NCBI RefSeq assembly: GCF_030409755.1
Contig: NZ_JAUFQE010000002.1
Span: 1,054,001-1,118,000, forward strand
Reading direction: 5' to 3'
Origin: Vibrio lentus
GTDB taxonomy: Bacteria > Pseudomonadota > Gammaproteobacteria > Enterobacterales > Vibrionaceae
DNA length: 64,000 nt
The notes under the pieces are model-generated. The model did not search any database. It worked only from the letters and a program-made list of their open reading frames with translations, and was not told where the DNA came from. Made by a program: the position numbers and the translations under genes. Positions 1 through 8,203 of the stretch are shown here, one piece after another; position 1 is the first letter of the stretch, and each line of letters opens with the position of its first letter.

Positions 1-234
1 GCATTTGATGGCTTCAAGGTATCTCTTCTTTGCGAGGCTTTGGTGTCCGTTAGGTACCAAAGCGTAGACAAAGTCGATATTGTCGAGCAGTTCTTCTCGA
101 GTGGTGTAGCCAAAAATTTTGGCGATGTTATTGTCAACATCAACGACTCGGTGATCTTGTAGCGTCATATGGCCTTGTGTTGAATCGAAATTCTTACAGG
201 GCATTGTGGTGGTTAAATCTAGTTGAATACTCAT
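1..234 (-). CDS. PAS-domain sensor protein, N-terminal fragment
   Basis: The reverse strand reads open from an ATG at 234 to the window edge (78 codons) and continues outside. A good AGGA ribosome site lies just upstream of the ATG. Residues of about 22-60 (TLQDHRVVDVDNN, then AKIFGYTTREELL) look like the start of a PAS sensor fold, which usually sits in front of a GGDEF, kinase or chemoreceptor output domain. That output domain is not visible here, so the signalling type is unknown. The leader holds a pentanucleotide repeat (255-299). Confidence 0.6.
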   Translation of the reverse strand, partial: MSIQLDLTTTMPCKNFDSTQGHMTLQDHRVVDVDNNIAKIFGYTTREELLDNIDFVYALVPNGHQSLAKKRYLEAIKC

Positions 235-254
235 ATGTTCCTGCTACTTTTTCA

Positions 255-299
255 CTGAACTGAACTGAACTGAACTGAACTGAACTGAACTGAACTGAA
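255..299. repeat. Nine tandem CTGAA units
   Basis: Nine uninterrupted copies of the 5-bp unit CTGAA (TTCAG on the reverse strand) lie 21-65 bases upstream of the PAS protein's start codon. A perfect tract of this length is prone to slipped-strand change in unit number. It is in the leader, so it would change promoter or leader spacing and not the reading frame. Confidence 0.95.
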
Positions 300-467
300 C
301 TACGTGTGGTTCCTTCGGCGCTTTGATCGCAAGAGTGCAATGGAACACTTTTGCGACGAGACTAGACCAGCAAAGTATGCTATCTAAGTATCAATCAGTT
401 TGGCATTTATAACTTTTTTATTAATCAGTAATTTTACCCAATCAAACGAAGTGATAAGGAAAGCACA

Positions 468-950
468 GTGGTCATGGGAACAAAGGAAGTCATAGACATT
501 AAAATAGACGATTTGTCCGGCGGCGAAGTTATCGTGTTGCTAGAAGAACATCTTGCCGATATGTATGCTACGTCTCCGCCTGAGAGCGTACATGCCCTTG
601 ATCTTGATGGACTCAAGTCGCCAGAGATAACGTTTTTCAGCGCTTGGAAAGACAGTCAATTACTAGGATGTGTTGCCATCAAAGAGCTTGATACTCAACA
701 CGCGGAGCTTAAGTCAATGAGGACGTCTCAGTTTGCTCGAAACTTAGGTGTTGCTAGTCAACTTTTACAACACGTTTTGGATACAGCAAACGCTCGTAAA
801 TATCGACAAATCAGCTTAGAAACAGGCTCTGAGGAGTACTTCAAACCTGCCCGTAACTTATATGAGAAGTTTGGCTTTGGTTATTGTGAACCGTTTGCTG
901 ATTATGAGCTAGATCCTTACAGCCAGTTTATGAGTATCGAACTACGTTAG
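468..950 (+). CDS. GNAT family N-acetyltransferase
   Basis: The 160-residue protein has the GNAT fold order: a strand ending in LLGCVAIKEL, an acetyl-CoA loop region (FARNLGVASQLLQHVL, a degenerate Q/RxxGxG/A) and a C-terminal NLYEKFGFGYCEPF motif. It resembles the YsnE/PhnO-like group that acetylates small molecules; the substrate cannot be read from sequence. The chosen start is GTG at 468, seven bases after an AGGA. An ATG two codons later (474) is the alternative. The gene stands alone. Confidence 0.8.
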   Translation: MVMGTKEVIDIKIDDLSGGEVIVLLEEHLADMYATSPPESVHALDLDGLKSPEITFFSAWKDSQLLGCVAIKELDTQHAELKSMRTSQFARNLGVASQLLQHVLDTANARKYRQISLETGSEEYFKPARNLYEKFGFGYCEPFADYELDPYSQFMSIELR

Positions 951-972
951 AAGTCACTACATCGCAATAAGA

Positions 973-1012
973 GATTCCCTATCACGTTCGTTCCTCACTG
1001 TAGGGAATGACG
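973..1012 (+). repeat. Short intergenic palindromic repeat, copy 1
   Basis: ATTCCCT (974-980) pairs with AGGGAAT (1002-1008), giving a hairpin followed by GACG. Near copies lie at 1151-1190 (same strand) and 13380-13418 (inverted), with a related form at 1098-1136. The 350-base gap between the GNAT gene and the subtilase (951-1300) holds these repeats and a terminator, and no gene was seen. Confidence 0.7.
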
Positions 1013-1097
1013 GAGGGGTGTATTTTCCCGTAGAGAGTGACGTGGTTGTAGTTCGCGGTCGGAAGTGACGAACATAACATTTAGGTGATTTCCCTTG

Positions 1098-1136
1098 CGT
1101 CATTCCAGAACTGAGGGACGAGGTATCTGGAATCTC
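1098..1136 (+). repeat. Related intergenic palindrome
   Basis: CGTCATTCC followed by an arm pair ATTCCAGA / TCTGGAAT. It begins like the inverted form of the 973-1012 repeat but has a different middle. It looks like another member of the same small dispersed family. Confidence 0.5.
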
Positions 1137-1150
1137 TTAGCGCAAAGTGA

Positions 1151-1190
1151 GGTTCCTTATCACGTTTGTTCCTTACTGTAGGGAATGACG
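1151..1190 (+). repeat. Short intergenic palindromic repeat, copy 2
   Basis: A near copy of 973-1012 with a few substitutions, in the same orientation. It is followed by the same GGGGTGTAT tail as copy 1, so the duplicated unit is about 55 bases. Confidence 0.65.
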
Positions 1191-1242
1191 AGGTGGGGTG
1201 TATCTCGACGACTTGTACTTCTATTTTGCTGTTGTGAAAAAC

Positions 1243-1270
1243 AAAAAGGTTGCTCTGAGCAACCTTTTTT
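1243..1270. terminator. Bidirectional rho-independent terminator
   Basis: AAAAAGGTTGCTC pairs with GAGCAACCTTTTT around a one-base centre, so A and T tracts flank a G+C stem. It lies 31 bases past the stop of the leftward subtilase gene and can end transcription from either side. Confidence 0.85.
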
Positions 1271-1300
1271 CTTTATGAATCAATAGATAAATTGAAAACG

Positions 1301-3019
1301 TTAGCGAGTTTCTAGCTCTGCGAAAATTGCTTCAGCATCCACAACACTTCCTGAGATAGAAAGTGTGTTGAACGGAACCAAATCTTCAGGGCTAGAAGGC
1401 TTTTTAACTAACAGCTCTGGGTAGATTTTCGATTCACCCATCAACATTGCCTTGAGCTCTTTGACGGATAGGTCAGGGTAGCGAGACCAAACCAATGCCG
1501 CGACACCGGAAACAACAGGTGCAGCCATACTTGTGCCACTTTTCGAACCGTACGTGTTTCCCGGAGTGGTTGATAAAATACGGTACCCAGGTGCAAACAC
1601 ATCAACCGATTTCTGACCGAAGTTACTGAAGCTTGCCACTAACGTTTCGTCGGCATATTTTGCTGATGCACCCACATCTAACCATGTTGAAATAGGCTTT
1701 GAACGGTAGTGCTTCGCGTAGCGGTTTGGAAAGCTTGGTTTGATGTCGTTATCGTTACGGCTGTTTCCCGCAGAGTGAACGATCAACACGCCTTTACGCG
1801 CTGCATAGCGGAACGCGTGGTCGACGATGTACTTACGTGGCGAGTAGCTTTTGCCGAAGCTCATGTTAATGACCTTAGCACCATTATCGACGGCGTAGCG
1901 CACTGCGTTAGCAATGTCTTTGTCTCGCTCATCGCCATTTGGCACCATACGTACCGCCATGATCTGAGCATGATCCGCTACACCATCAATACCAATAAAA
2001 TTGCCGCGTTCAGCTGCGATGATTCCAGCGACGTGTGTACCGTGCGAACCGACAGGGCCTTTTACATCGTTGTTGCCGTAGCCTTTTTCCCAAGGGTTAG
2101 AAATGTCATCCCAAACAATGTCGCCACGCGTATCGAGGTCTAGGTTAAGGTGAAAATCTAGAGAGTCTTGATAGCGGCTACGACGAGATTCCAGGTATTC
2201 AAAGGAGTACCATGAATCAAACACACTCAAAAGCCCTTCAGCTGCTGTAACGACGCTAGCATTCTCACTATCTAACAGTGTTTTCAGACCGTTAGTAGAA
2301 AAGTCTTTTTGATCGACGAATTTAAGAATCTCTTCTTTGTATTCATTGGCTTGGTCAGTTGCTGTTGTTACGCGATTCAACGCATCTTGGTCATCTTTTA
2401 GAGACGACAAGTAATCGGATTCAACACCTTGATAGTACTTACGTTTCTTACGCGGAATCCAATGTCCGTTCTCTTTTAACTCAAGGTACTTTTTGTATTC
2501 TCTAGTGACTTCTAACGTGTCTTGGTCAACGTTAATGCCTAACGAGTTACCCAAAAAGTTCCAGCCGTGGACATCGTCAATGTAACCATTGCCATCATCG
2601 TCAATCCCGTTGTTTGGGATCTCGTCTTCATTGGTCCAAAGTTTGTTTTTGAGGTCTTCGTGTTCAACGTCGACACCTGAATCAAGAACGGCAACGATGA
2701 CTGGTTGTGGTTGAAGAGGGGGCATCAAGTAGTCGTATACCACATCAGAACCCACACCCTGAATTCTTGTGTAGCTTGCCGTTAAGTTAAACCAATCACC
2801 GCGTTGTTCATCTGCGTTACTCATCATTCTCATAGAGAAGAATGAAGGTTGAATGGTTTCTCGTGAGTAATCCTCAACAATTGTGCCTTTTACATCTTGA
2901 ATAAAAGGAGAGTTGGCGGGTTGTGGCTCTGGGCTAATCTCATTCAGAGTCGTTGCTGATACGTGGGTCGAAGCCATAATAGCGAGGGCTATTGTGGTAA
3001 GTCTTTGTCCGTGATTCAT
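1301..3019 (-). CDS. Secreted subtilisin-like serine protease (S8)
   Basis: The 572-residue protein has a Sec signal peptide (about 1-22, ending THVSA) and the full S8 triad: Asp in VAVLDSGVDVEHEDL (about 110), His in GSHGTHVAGIIAA (about 327) and Ser in GTSMAAPVVSGVAALV (about 494). A DDDGNGYIDD stretch just after the Asp motif suggests a calcium site. The Asp-His spacing is some 215 residues, far more than in a minimal subtilisin. The extra part is charged and predicted helical, with no recognised domain. The enzyme should act in the periplasm or outside the cell. A separate inhibitor-type propeptide is not obvious, although residues 23-95 could serve as one. Confidence 0.9.
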   Translation of the reverse strand: MNHGQRLTTIALAIMASTHVSATTLNEISPEPQPANSPFIQDVKGTIVEDYSRETIQPSFFSMRMMSNADEQRGDWFNLTASYTRIQGVGSDVVYDYLMPPLQPQPVIVAVLDSGVDVEHEDLKNKLWTNEDEIPNNGIDDDGNGYIDDVHGWNFLGNSLGINVDQDTLEVTREYKKYLELKENGHWIPRKKRKYYQGVESDYLSSLKDDQDALNRVTTATDQANEYKEEILKFVDQKDFSTNGLKTLLDSENASVVTAAEGLLSVFDSWYSFEYLESRRSRYQDSLDFHLNLDLDTRGDIVWDDISNPWEKGYGNNDVKGPVGSHGTHVAGIIAAERGNFIGIDGVADHAQIMAVRMVPNGDERDKDIANAVRYAVDNGAKVINMSFGKSYSPRKYIVDHAFRYAARKGVLIVHSAGNSRNDNDIKPSFPNRYAKHYRSKPISTWLDVGASAKYADETLVASFSNFGQKSVDVFAPGYRILSTTPGNTYGSKSGTSMAAPVVSGVAALVWSRYPDLSVKELKAMLMGESKIYPELLVKKPSSPEDLVPFNTLSISGSVVDAEAIFAELETR

Positions 3020-3392
3020 CTGTGGTGCATCCTTATCATTGTGCGACTAAATAGTTGTGCGACTAGAGCTGACTCCTTTGAAAATAAGTGTAAAAAACAC
3101 GCAGTAAGTCAGTTTTGTGAGAGGGAAATGCCCGCTCAAAACGCAGTTAAAAGGTAATATGCAATCAGACTTGTATCATTCGCTTGGTCAATGAAATGGT
3201 AGGAAGATCTCACTGTGATCGATTTTTAACTCTCAAAGTTTGAGCTAAATTCTATTAATAAAATCAATATTTATAAAATAAATATTGGAATTAAAGATGT
3301 TTAAAATCAATTGATTAGTTTGTTAATTGCAGGGGTGGTTTTGGCTCTCACTCAGCATTGAAGTGCTTTTGAAAGAGCCAAGATCAAGGAGC
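3020..3392. other. Intergenic region with hairpins
   Basis: No gene is supported in this gap between two leftward genes. It holds a perfect A+T inverted repeat, CAATATTTA-N5-TAAATATTG at 3265-3287, which could be an operator. A longer-looped pair, TTGGCTCT (3341-3348) with AGAGCCAA (3374-3381), lies 12 bases past the sphingomyelinase stop and may be its terminator. The subtilase promoter should lie in 3020-3150. Confidence 0.45.
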
Positions 3393-4748
3393 TTAGTCTT
3401 CGTGAGAGCTAAATTCAAAGTTTCCGTTGATGGCAAAATGGTCTGAAAGGTGCCAACTTCCCCAAGTGTCAGAGCTCAACCTTTGATGAAGCTTGACCGC
3501 ATTAGTATTACTTGTTGCTCGTTTATGCATTCTGCTAACAAAAACGTAATCCAGATACTCTACATCAGCACCACCTGAATACTTATAAGCAGCATACGGG
3601 TTAATCGTCGGGTCAAAGGTTGCATTGGTGTAGCCTCTGAATTCTGGAGGATCAACATCCAACGTAGCTAGCATTAAAAGGTATTCCACGAAGTCGCTAT
3701 TTTTATCGATATTGAAGTCTCCAGCATAGATAACCGCTTCGTTGGAAGGTATGCCTTTAGTCAGCATAAAGGTTCGCATCAGTCCTAGCTGTAGGCGTCT
3801 TAGACGTTTGGCTGCTGGCGTATTAAATGATGCTAGGTGAGTGTTGAATATATGGTATATCTCACCATCTTTGTCGACTTTGGTATAGACGACGCCTTTA
3901 TCTGCGTAACAATCAGTTCCGGAGCAGTGTTCAAAAACTATACTGTCGGTTTCAATAATTGGATGGCGACTAAAAGTGACCACGCCTCCGTCGTACATCG
4001 CACTAGTGCCACCTCCTACGACCTCTGTTCTAAATGCATATTCCTCTGCTAGAGCGTTGAATAGGATCTCTCGGTCTGAAGAAAAAGCTTCTTGAAGTGT
4101 GAGTACGTCATATCCGGAGAGAGTGTGATCCAAGACACTTGCACGACTTGTAATGTTTGATGATACGCCGGGGAGCATCCATAGGTTATATGACCCAACG
4201 TTCAAGGTATTTGGGTCTTGATCAAAATCATTGATCGTATGTTCTGAGACTACAAATTCAACGTCGTCAAAGCCTGACGTGTATATAGCCTTAACACCGA
4301 ACTCAGAGTGATATCCATCTTGGTTATATCGATGAAGAATATATGGGTTGTAGTCGGTCATCATCCCTTGATCTTTATACCCATAAGACAACGTTGAGCC
4401 TGAACCGTGACCAACTAACCTAAGTTGACTTACAGGTTCTTGCGGCTTAGGTTCCCAAGAACCTTCGTTTGTTAATCGTGAAATTGTTAGGAAGTAGTCA
4501 TACGTTGCGCCATTAACAAGCCCATAATATCGATTAAAATCAGCTACTTTAGCTTTTTGATAAGGCCAAATAACTAAGTCATTTTCAGTCAACCTGTATT
4601 GGTAACCGTTACTTACGGGTTCACTGGAGTCTATCGAAAAGTTTATTAATATGGGTTTGTCGGTGCGGTTTATATAGTAAAGTGATGTTGCGAGTGCTTG
4701 GCTGGCTATTGCCCAAATTATCAGTGTTGAACACAGCTTTTTAATCAT
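3393..4748 (-). CDS. Secreted sphingomyelinase C-like phosphodiesterase
   Basis: The 451-residue protein has a signal peptide (MIKKLCSTLIIWAIASQALA) and an unrecognised N-terminal region of about 160 residues. An endonuclease/exonuclease/phosphatase (EEP) domain follows. The metal-site motifs are NVGSYNLWMLPG, LTLQEAF (Glu), FNTHLASFN, YAGDFNID, VEYLDYVFV and the final LSDHFAI (Asp-His). This set and spacing match bacterial neutral sphingomyelinases, which release phosphocholine from host membranes and act as haemolysins. It could instead be a related phospholipase of the same fold. It shares direction with the neighbouring subtilase, but a 373-base gap makes an operon unlikely. Confidence 0.82.
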   Translation of the reverse strand: MIKKLCSTLIIWAIASQALATSLYYINRTDKPILINFSIDSSEPVSNGYQYRLTENDLVIWPYQKAKVADFNRYYGLVNGATYDYFLTISRLTNEGSWEPKPQEPVSQLRLVGHGSGSTLSYGYKDQGMMTDYNPYILHRYNQDGYHSEFGVKAIYTSGFDDVEFVVSEHTINDFDQDPNTLNVGSYNLWMLPGVSSNITSRASVLDHTLSGYDVLTLQEAFSSDREILFNALAEEYAFRTEVVGGGTSAMYDGGVVTFSRHPIIETDSIVFEHCSGTDCYADKGVVYTKVDKDGEIYHIFNTHLASFNTPAAKRLRRLQLGLMRTFMLTKGIPSNEAVIYAGDFNIDKNSDFVEYLLMLATLDVDPPEFRGYTNATFDPTINPYAAYKYSGGADVEYLDYVFVSRMHKRATSNTNAVKLHQRLSSDTWGSWHLSDHFAINGNFEFSSHED

Positions 4749-4934
4749 GTTTCTTCCTTTGATTACATTCCTAAAATCGAAAACAGAAAGTAGTCCTCAT
4801 ATGCATTCGGTTGCAAATTAAAGATTTTGGTTTTGTGCTGTGTAACGCGCATGTGATCATATTGTAAATTTTATGAAAAATTACGCTGTTTTATAGTAAC
4901 TTATGATTATTCTAACCGATTCGAAGTACATTCT

Positions 4935-5531
4935 ATGACGACTTATTTTGCTGGTTTCTCTCTGGGGCTTTCGCTGATTCTTGCGATTGGTTCTCAAAAT
5001 GCATTTGTCTTAAAGCAAGGCCTTAAGAATCAACACGTTCTGGCTATTTGTACCGTGTGTGCTATTTCGGATGCGCTGTTGATCAGTTTCGGTGTGACAG
5101 GCTTTGGTGCGATCGTTAAACAGTTCCCGCAAATAGAACAATTTGCTCGTTTTGGTGGAGCGATCTTTTTAGGTGTGTACTCTTTCTTAAGTTTTCGGTC
5201 GGCATTCACGGAACATCACGCTCTAGAAGCAAGTGTCGAAACCAAAGACTCGTTAACTAAAGCGATTGCTATGTGTTTGGCGTTCACTTGGTTAAACCCA
5301 CATGTTTATTTGGATACAGTTGTCCTGTTGGGTTCCATTTCAACGCAATATCAACCTAATCAAATGTTGTTTGGCGCAGGGGCTGTGTCGGCTTCGTTTG
5401 TGTTCTTCTTTTCGCTTGGTTATGGGGCACGATTCTTGGGGCCATTGTTTAAGAACCCACGAGCCTGGAAGGTGTTGGAGTTTGTCGTTGGAGTGATCAT
5501 GGCGTCAATTGCGATATCTCTGATCGCTTAG
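4935..5531 (+). CDS. argO: LysE/ArgO family amino-acid exporter
   Basis: The 198-residue inner-membrane protein has about six hydrophobic segments. It carries the LysE-family signature at the N-terminus (GSQNAFVLKQGL) and the conserved TWLNPHVYLDT in the middle. ArgO in gamma-proteobacteria exports arginine under control of the LysR-type regulator ArgP. No regulator gene is next to it here. The export role is from family knowledge; the exact substrate (arginine or lysine) is inferred. Confidence 0.85.
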   Translation: MTTYFAGFSLGLSLILAIGSQNAFVLKQGLKNQHVLAICTVCAISDALLISFGVTGFGAIVKQFPQIEQFARFGGAIFLGVYSFLSFRSAFTEHHALEASVETKDSLTKAIAMCLAFTWLNPHVYLDTVVLLGSISTQYQPNQMLFGAGAVSASFVFFFSLGYGARFLGPLFKNPRAWKVLEFVVGVIMASIAISLIA

Positions 5532-5693
5532 CCACCCGTATTTAGGTATTCAAACTTACTACCTAAAGTGACTACCTTTAGTTACTTCAGTAATTAATTA
5601 TTTCTACAAATAACGAATTAATTTTCGTCTTTTGAATCTGGCGTTCGTCTTAAGGGTGTAAACAGAAATTAATAACCTAATTCGGAGTCGAAA

Positions 5694-6350
5694 ATGATTA
5701 AATTGATTAGCTTTAAAAATTGCCCATTTGTTCAACGTGTTATGGGTTCTCTCGTAATGAAGAATGTGCCGTTTGAAATTGAATATATTGAACTTAATGA
5801 CAAGCCACAGTGGTTCTTAGATATTTCGCCAAACGGTCAAGTGCCAGTGTTAGTAACAGAAAACGATACTGTGTTATTTGAATCTGACGCGATTGTCGAA
5901 TACCTAGATGATAAATATTCACCTATTGAAGAAGTAACTGCTGAGCAGAAAGCATTAGACCGTGCTTGGTCTTATCAGGCGAGCAAACATTACATGCCAC
6001 AATGCGGCACAATGGGAAGTAAAGACAAAGAGACTTTTGAAACACGTTTAACGAACCTTCAAAAAGCCTTCCTAAAAGCCGAAAACAAGTTAGGCAATAC
6101 AGAATTCTTTAAAGGGGATTATATCTCTAATGTCGACATCGCTTGGTTACCACTGTTGCACCGTGCGTCAGTAATTAAAGAGGGGTCAGGCTTTGATATG
6201 CTCGAAGGCTTCCCGAAAGTACAGAAGTGGCAAGCGGCGCTGATTGAATCTGGATTGACCGACAAAACCGTTCCTGAGGATTTTATCGAGAAGTTTAGTG
6301 GCTTTTATTTAACGAACAATTACTTGGCAAGCCTAGCAGAAGCTCGTTAG
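5694..6350 (+). CDS. Glutathione S-transferase family protein
   Basis: The 218-residue protein has an N-terminal thioredoxin-like domain with a candidate catalytic Cys (FKNCPFVQR, residue 10), the cis-proline segment GQVPVLV and the glutathione-binding FESDAIVEYLDD. A helical C-terminal domain follows. The cysteine places it nearer omega/beta-type GSTs (thiol transfer, dehydroascorbate reduction) than detoxifying classes. Substrate unknown. It stands alone with a terminator at 6419-6453. Confidence 0.85.
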   Translation: MIKLISFKNCPFVQRVMGSLVMKNVPFEIEYIELNDKPQWFLDISPNGQVPVLVTENDTVLFESDAIVEYLDDKYSPIEEVTAEQKALDRAWSYQASKHYMPQCGTMGSKDKETFETRLTNLQKAFLKAENKLGNTEFFKGDYISNVDIAWLPLLHRASVIKEGSGFDMLEGFPKVQKWQAALIESGLTDKTVPEDFIEKFSGFYLTNNYLASLAEAR

Positions 6351-6418
6351 TAATATATAGTCATAACTTGAAATATATTTTAATAGCATAGCGCTCTAAA
6401 TAAAATTAGATAAAAAAT

Positions 6419-6453
6419 AAACTCACTCTATTTGACGATAGTGTGAGTTTTTT
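6419..6453 (+). terminator. Rho-independent terminator after the GST gene
   Basis: AACTCACTCTAT pairs with ATAGTGTGAGTT with one mismatch, followed by a T run. Confidence 0.8.
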
Positions 6454-6837
6454 AATATCAGGAGCTAGGTTAACGAAAGAGAACTCGATATATAGAGAGT
6501 TGAAATAGAGCAAAATAAGATATTTTAAATTAACGGGTTAGGTTGATTGTCATCATGAGTTTTACGGTTTTTCCGCAACTGATTTATCCATTTTGTACTT
6601 GATTAAAATACCTAGTCTCATAATTAAGACTTATTGAATGTCGTCAATTGTTCATTTGATGAACGTAAAATGTTGTGATAACTTCCTATTCACTCCGTAA
6701 ATGAACAGTGTTTTATTATTCATTAGGAGTTGCTTGTTTATTGTATTTTAAACGGTAGCGCAACATTTGGAATAGTGTCGGATAACGATTTCCGGTTGGC
6801 CAACGCTACTACAGGACAAATTAAAAAGGGTATTTTC
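6454..6837 (+). promoter_or_regulatory. Long gene-free leader upstream of the outer-membrane barrel gene
   Basis: About 380 bases with no supported gene. An open frame extends upstream of the barrel protein start to 6730 but codes for nothing like a signal peptide and is not counted. A palindrome, GTTCAT-N3-ATGAAC at 6650-6664, could be an operator. The region probably holds the promoter and a long 5' untranslated leader. Confidence 0.35.
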
Positions 6838-7416
6838 ATGCTTAAATCAACATTTCTATTGGGCCTAGTCGGCTTGGTTTCACTTCCTACTTTTGCTGCT
6901 GGTATTGAAGGCGGTCCATACATTGGTGCTGGCCTTGGCGTATATCAAGATTCAGACACGGATGGCGGTGGCAATTTAGACGCAGAAAGCATGGGATACA
7001 GCCTTTACGGTGGTTACCAGTTTAACCGTATCGTTGGTATTGAACTAGGCTACACGGATTATGCTGACTACGAAAAGTTTGGCACTAAACTACTTTCACC
7101 AACGTCTCTGTCTGTTGCCGCTAATGTCGGTTACACCTTCGATAACTCAATTCGTCCGTTTGTGTTAGCGGGTTTGAGCTATGTCGATCTAAATTCAAGC
7201 AAAGGTGCATTTTACGGTGATGATTCAGGCGCAGGTTTCCACTTTGGTGTTGGTGTTGAATACACGCCAGTAGAAAATCTAACACTTCGCCTGATCTCGC
7301 AAGCAGACGCCGTAAACATTGAAAATTTCGCTTATGTTAATGGCAATAAAGTGCGTCTGAGCAGCAGAGATGTGGCGTTCAGCACAGTAACACTGGGTGC
7401 TTCGTACAACTTCTAA
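6838..7416 (+). CDS. Small outer-membrane beta-barrel protein (OmpA-like/OmpW-like)
   Basis: The start at 6838 gives a clean signal peptide (MLKSTFLLGLVGLVSLPTFA) and follows an AAAAAGGG ribosome site. The mature part of about 170 residues alternates polar and aromatic residues in strands: GPYIGAGLGVYQD, SLYGGYQFNRIVGIELGY, PFVLAGLSYVDL, FHFGVGVEYTP. It ends in a C-terminal aromatic (TLGASYNF) typical of barrel proteins. This is the eight-strand OmpA N-terminal/OmpX type, without an OmpA peptidoglycan domain. Role unknown; possibly adhesion or envelope stress. Confidence 0.8.
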   Translation: MLKSTFLLGLVGLVSLPTFAAGIEGGPYIGAGLGVYQDSDTDGGGNLDAESMGYSLYGGYQFNRIVGIELGYTDYADYEKFGTKLLSPTSLSVAANVGYTFDNSIRPFVLAGLSYVDLNSSKGAFYGDDSGAGFHFGVGVEYTPVENLTLRLISQADAVNIENFAYVNGNKVRLSSRDVAFSTVTLGASYNF

Positions 7417-7442
7417 TTGCTTAGTATTTGAATTCTAGAAAT

Positions 7443-7477
7443 AGCCCATGTTGTCGAGCGATAACGTGGGCTTTTTT
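7443..7477 (+). terminator. Rho-independent terminator after the barrel gene
   Basis: AGCCCATGTT pairs with AACGTGGGCT (one G-T pair) and is followed by six Ts. Confidence 0.85.
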
Positions 7478-7570
7478 ATGGGGTTTGGGTTTGTAAATTA
7501 TGGGGCAATAGATTCGTAAATATAACCATAGTGTGTAGAATCCTATTTTTGTCTAAATCGAGAAATACAG

Positions 7571-7984
7571 ATGTCTGAACCAATCCAACAGCAAATCGGA
7601 AATATCGCGCTCGTCGTGGATAACTATGATGACGCGATCGAGTTCTATACCAAGAAGCTTCAATTCACTTTGATCGAAGACACCAATCTAGGTAGTGGGA
7701 AACGTTGGGTACAGGTATCTCCTCCGAATTCAAACGGCACCAACCTATTATTGGCTCAAGCGAGTAATGAAGAACAGAAACAGTCAGTGGGTAACCAAAC
7801 CGGCGGCCGTGTTTTTCTGTTTCTACAGACCAATGACTTTTGGCGTGACTATGAGTTGATGAAAGCCAATGGCGTTGTATTCAACGAAGAGCCGCGAGTG
7901 GAAGAATACGGCACTGTGGTTGTGTTCCAAGACCTCTACGGCAACAAGTGGGACTTACTTCAGTTAAATCGCCCCAATCTTTAA
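7571..7984 (+). CDS. VOC (glyoxalase/bleomycin-resistance fold) protein
   Basis: The 137-residue protein has the two beta-alpha-beta-beta-beta units of the VOC fold. The first strand is IGNIALVVDNYDDAIEFY and the last is VVFQDLYGNKWDLLQL. Family members bind a metal and act as glyoxalases, dioxygenases or drug-binding proteins. The expected metal ligands are only partly visible (the Glu/Gln positions in the last strands), so the activity is not assigned. A terminator follows at 8012-8042. Confidence 0.8.
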   Translation: MSEPIQQQIGNIALVVDNYDDAIEFYTKKLQFTLIEDTNLGSGKRWVQVSPPNSNGTNLLLAQASNEEQKQSVGNQTGGRVFLFLQTNDFWRDYELMKANGVVFNEEPRVEEYGTVVVFQDLYGNKWDLLQLNRPNL

Positions 7985-8011
7985 GTTTCAACTTAGCTAG
8001 ATTTACACATC

Positions 8012-8042
8012 AAAACCGCTCTAACTTTGAGCGGTTTTTTTA
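8012..8042 (+). terminator. Rho-independent terminator after the VOC gene
   Basis: AAAACCGCTC pairs with GAGCGGTTTT around a seven-base loop, followed by Ts. Confidence 0.9.
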
Positions 8043-8203
8043 TATAACAAGTTCCGATTGATGGCACGTTGAGCACGAATCCTCGAAGGCCCGAAATTAG
8101 TTGTTTTTCACAAGCTTATAAACGGGGAAATAATGCTAACTCATTTGGTAGTTGATCGGTATTTTGGTAAATTAAAGCTATTACCGACTTCCAGTGAGCA
8201 ACA

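Noticed and set aside
255..299. Possible CRISPR-like repeat
   Set aside because: The units are 5 bp and directly abutting, with no spacers.
1709..2143. A 144-residue rightward frame inside the subtilase gene
   Set aside because: It is antisense to conserved catalytic motifs, with no family match or ribosome site.
6730..6837. Longer N-terminus for the outer-membrane protein
   Set aside because: The extra residues are not signal-like, while the start at 6838 has a ribosome site and a clean signal peptide.
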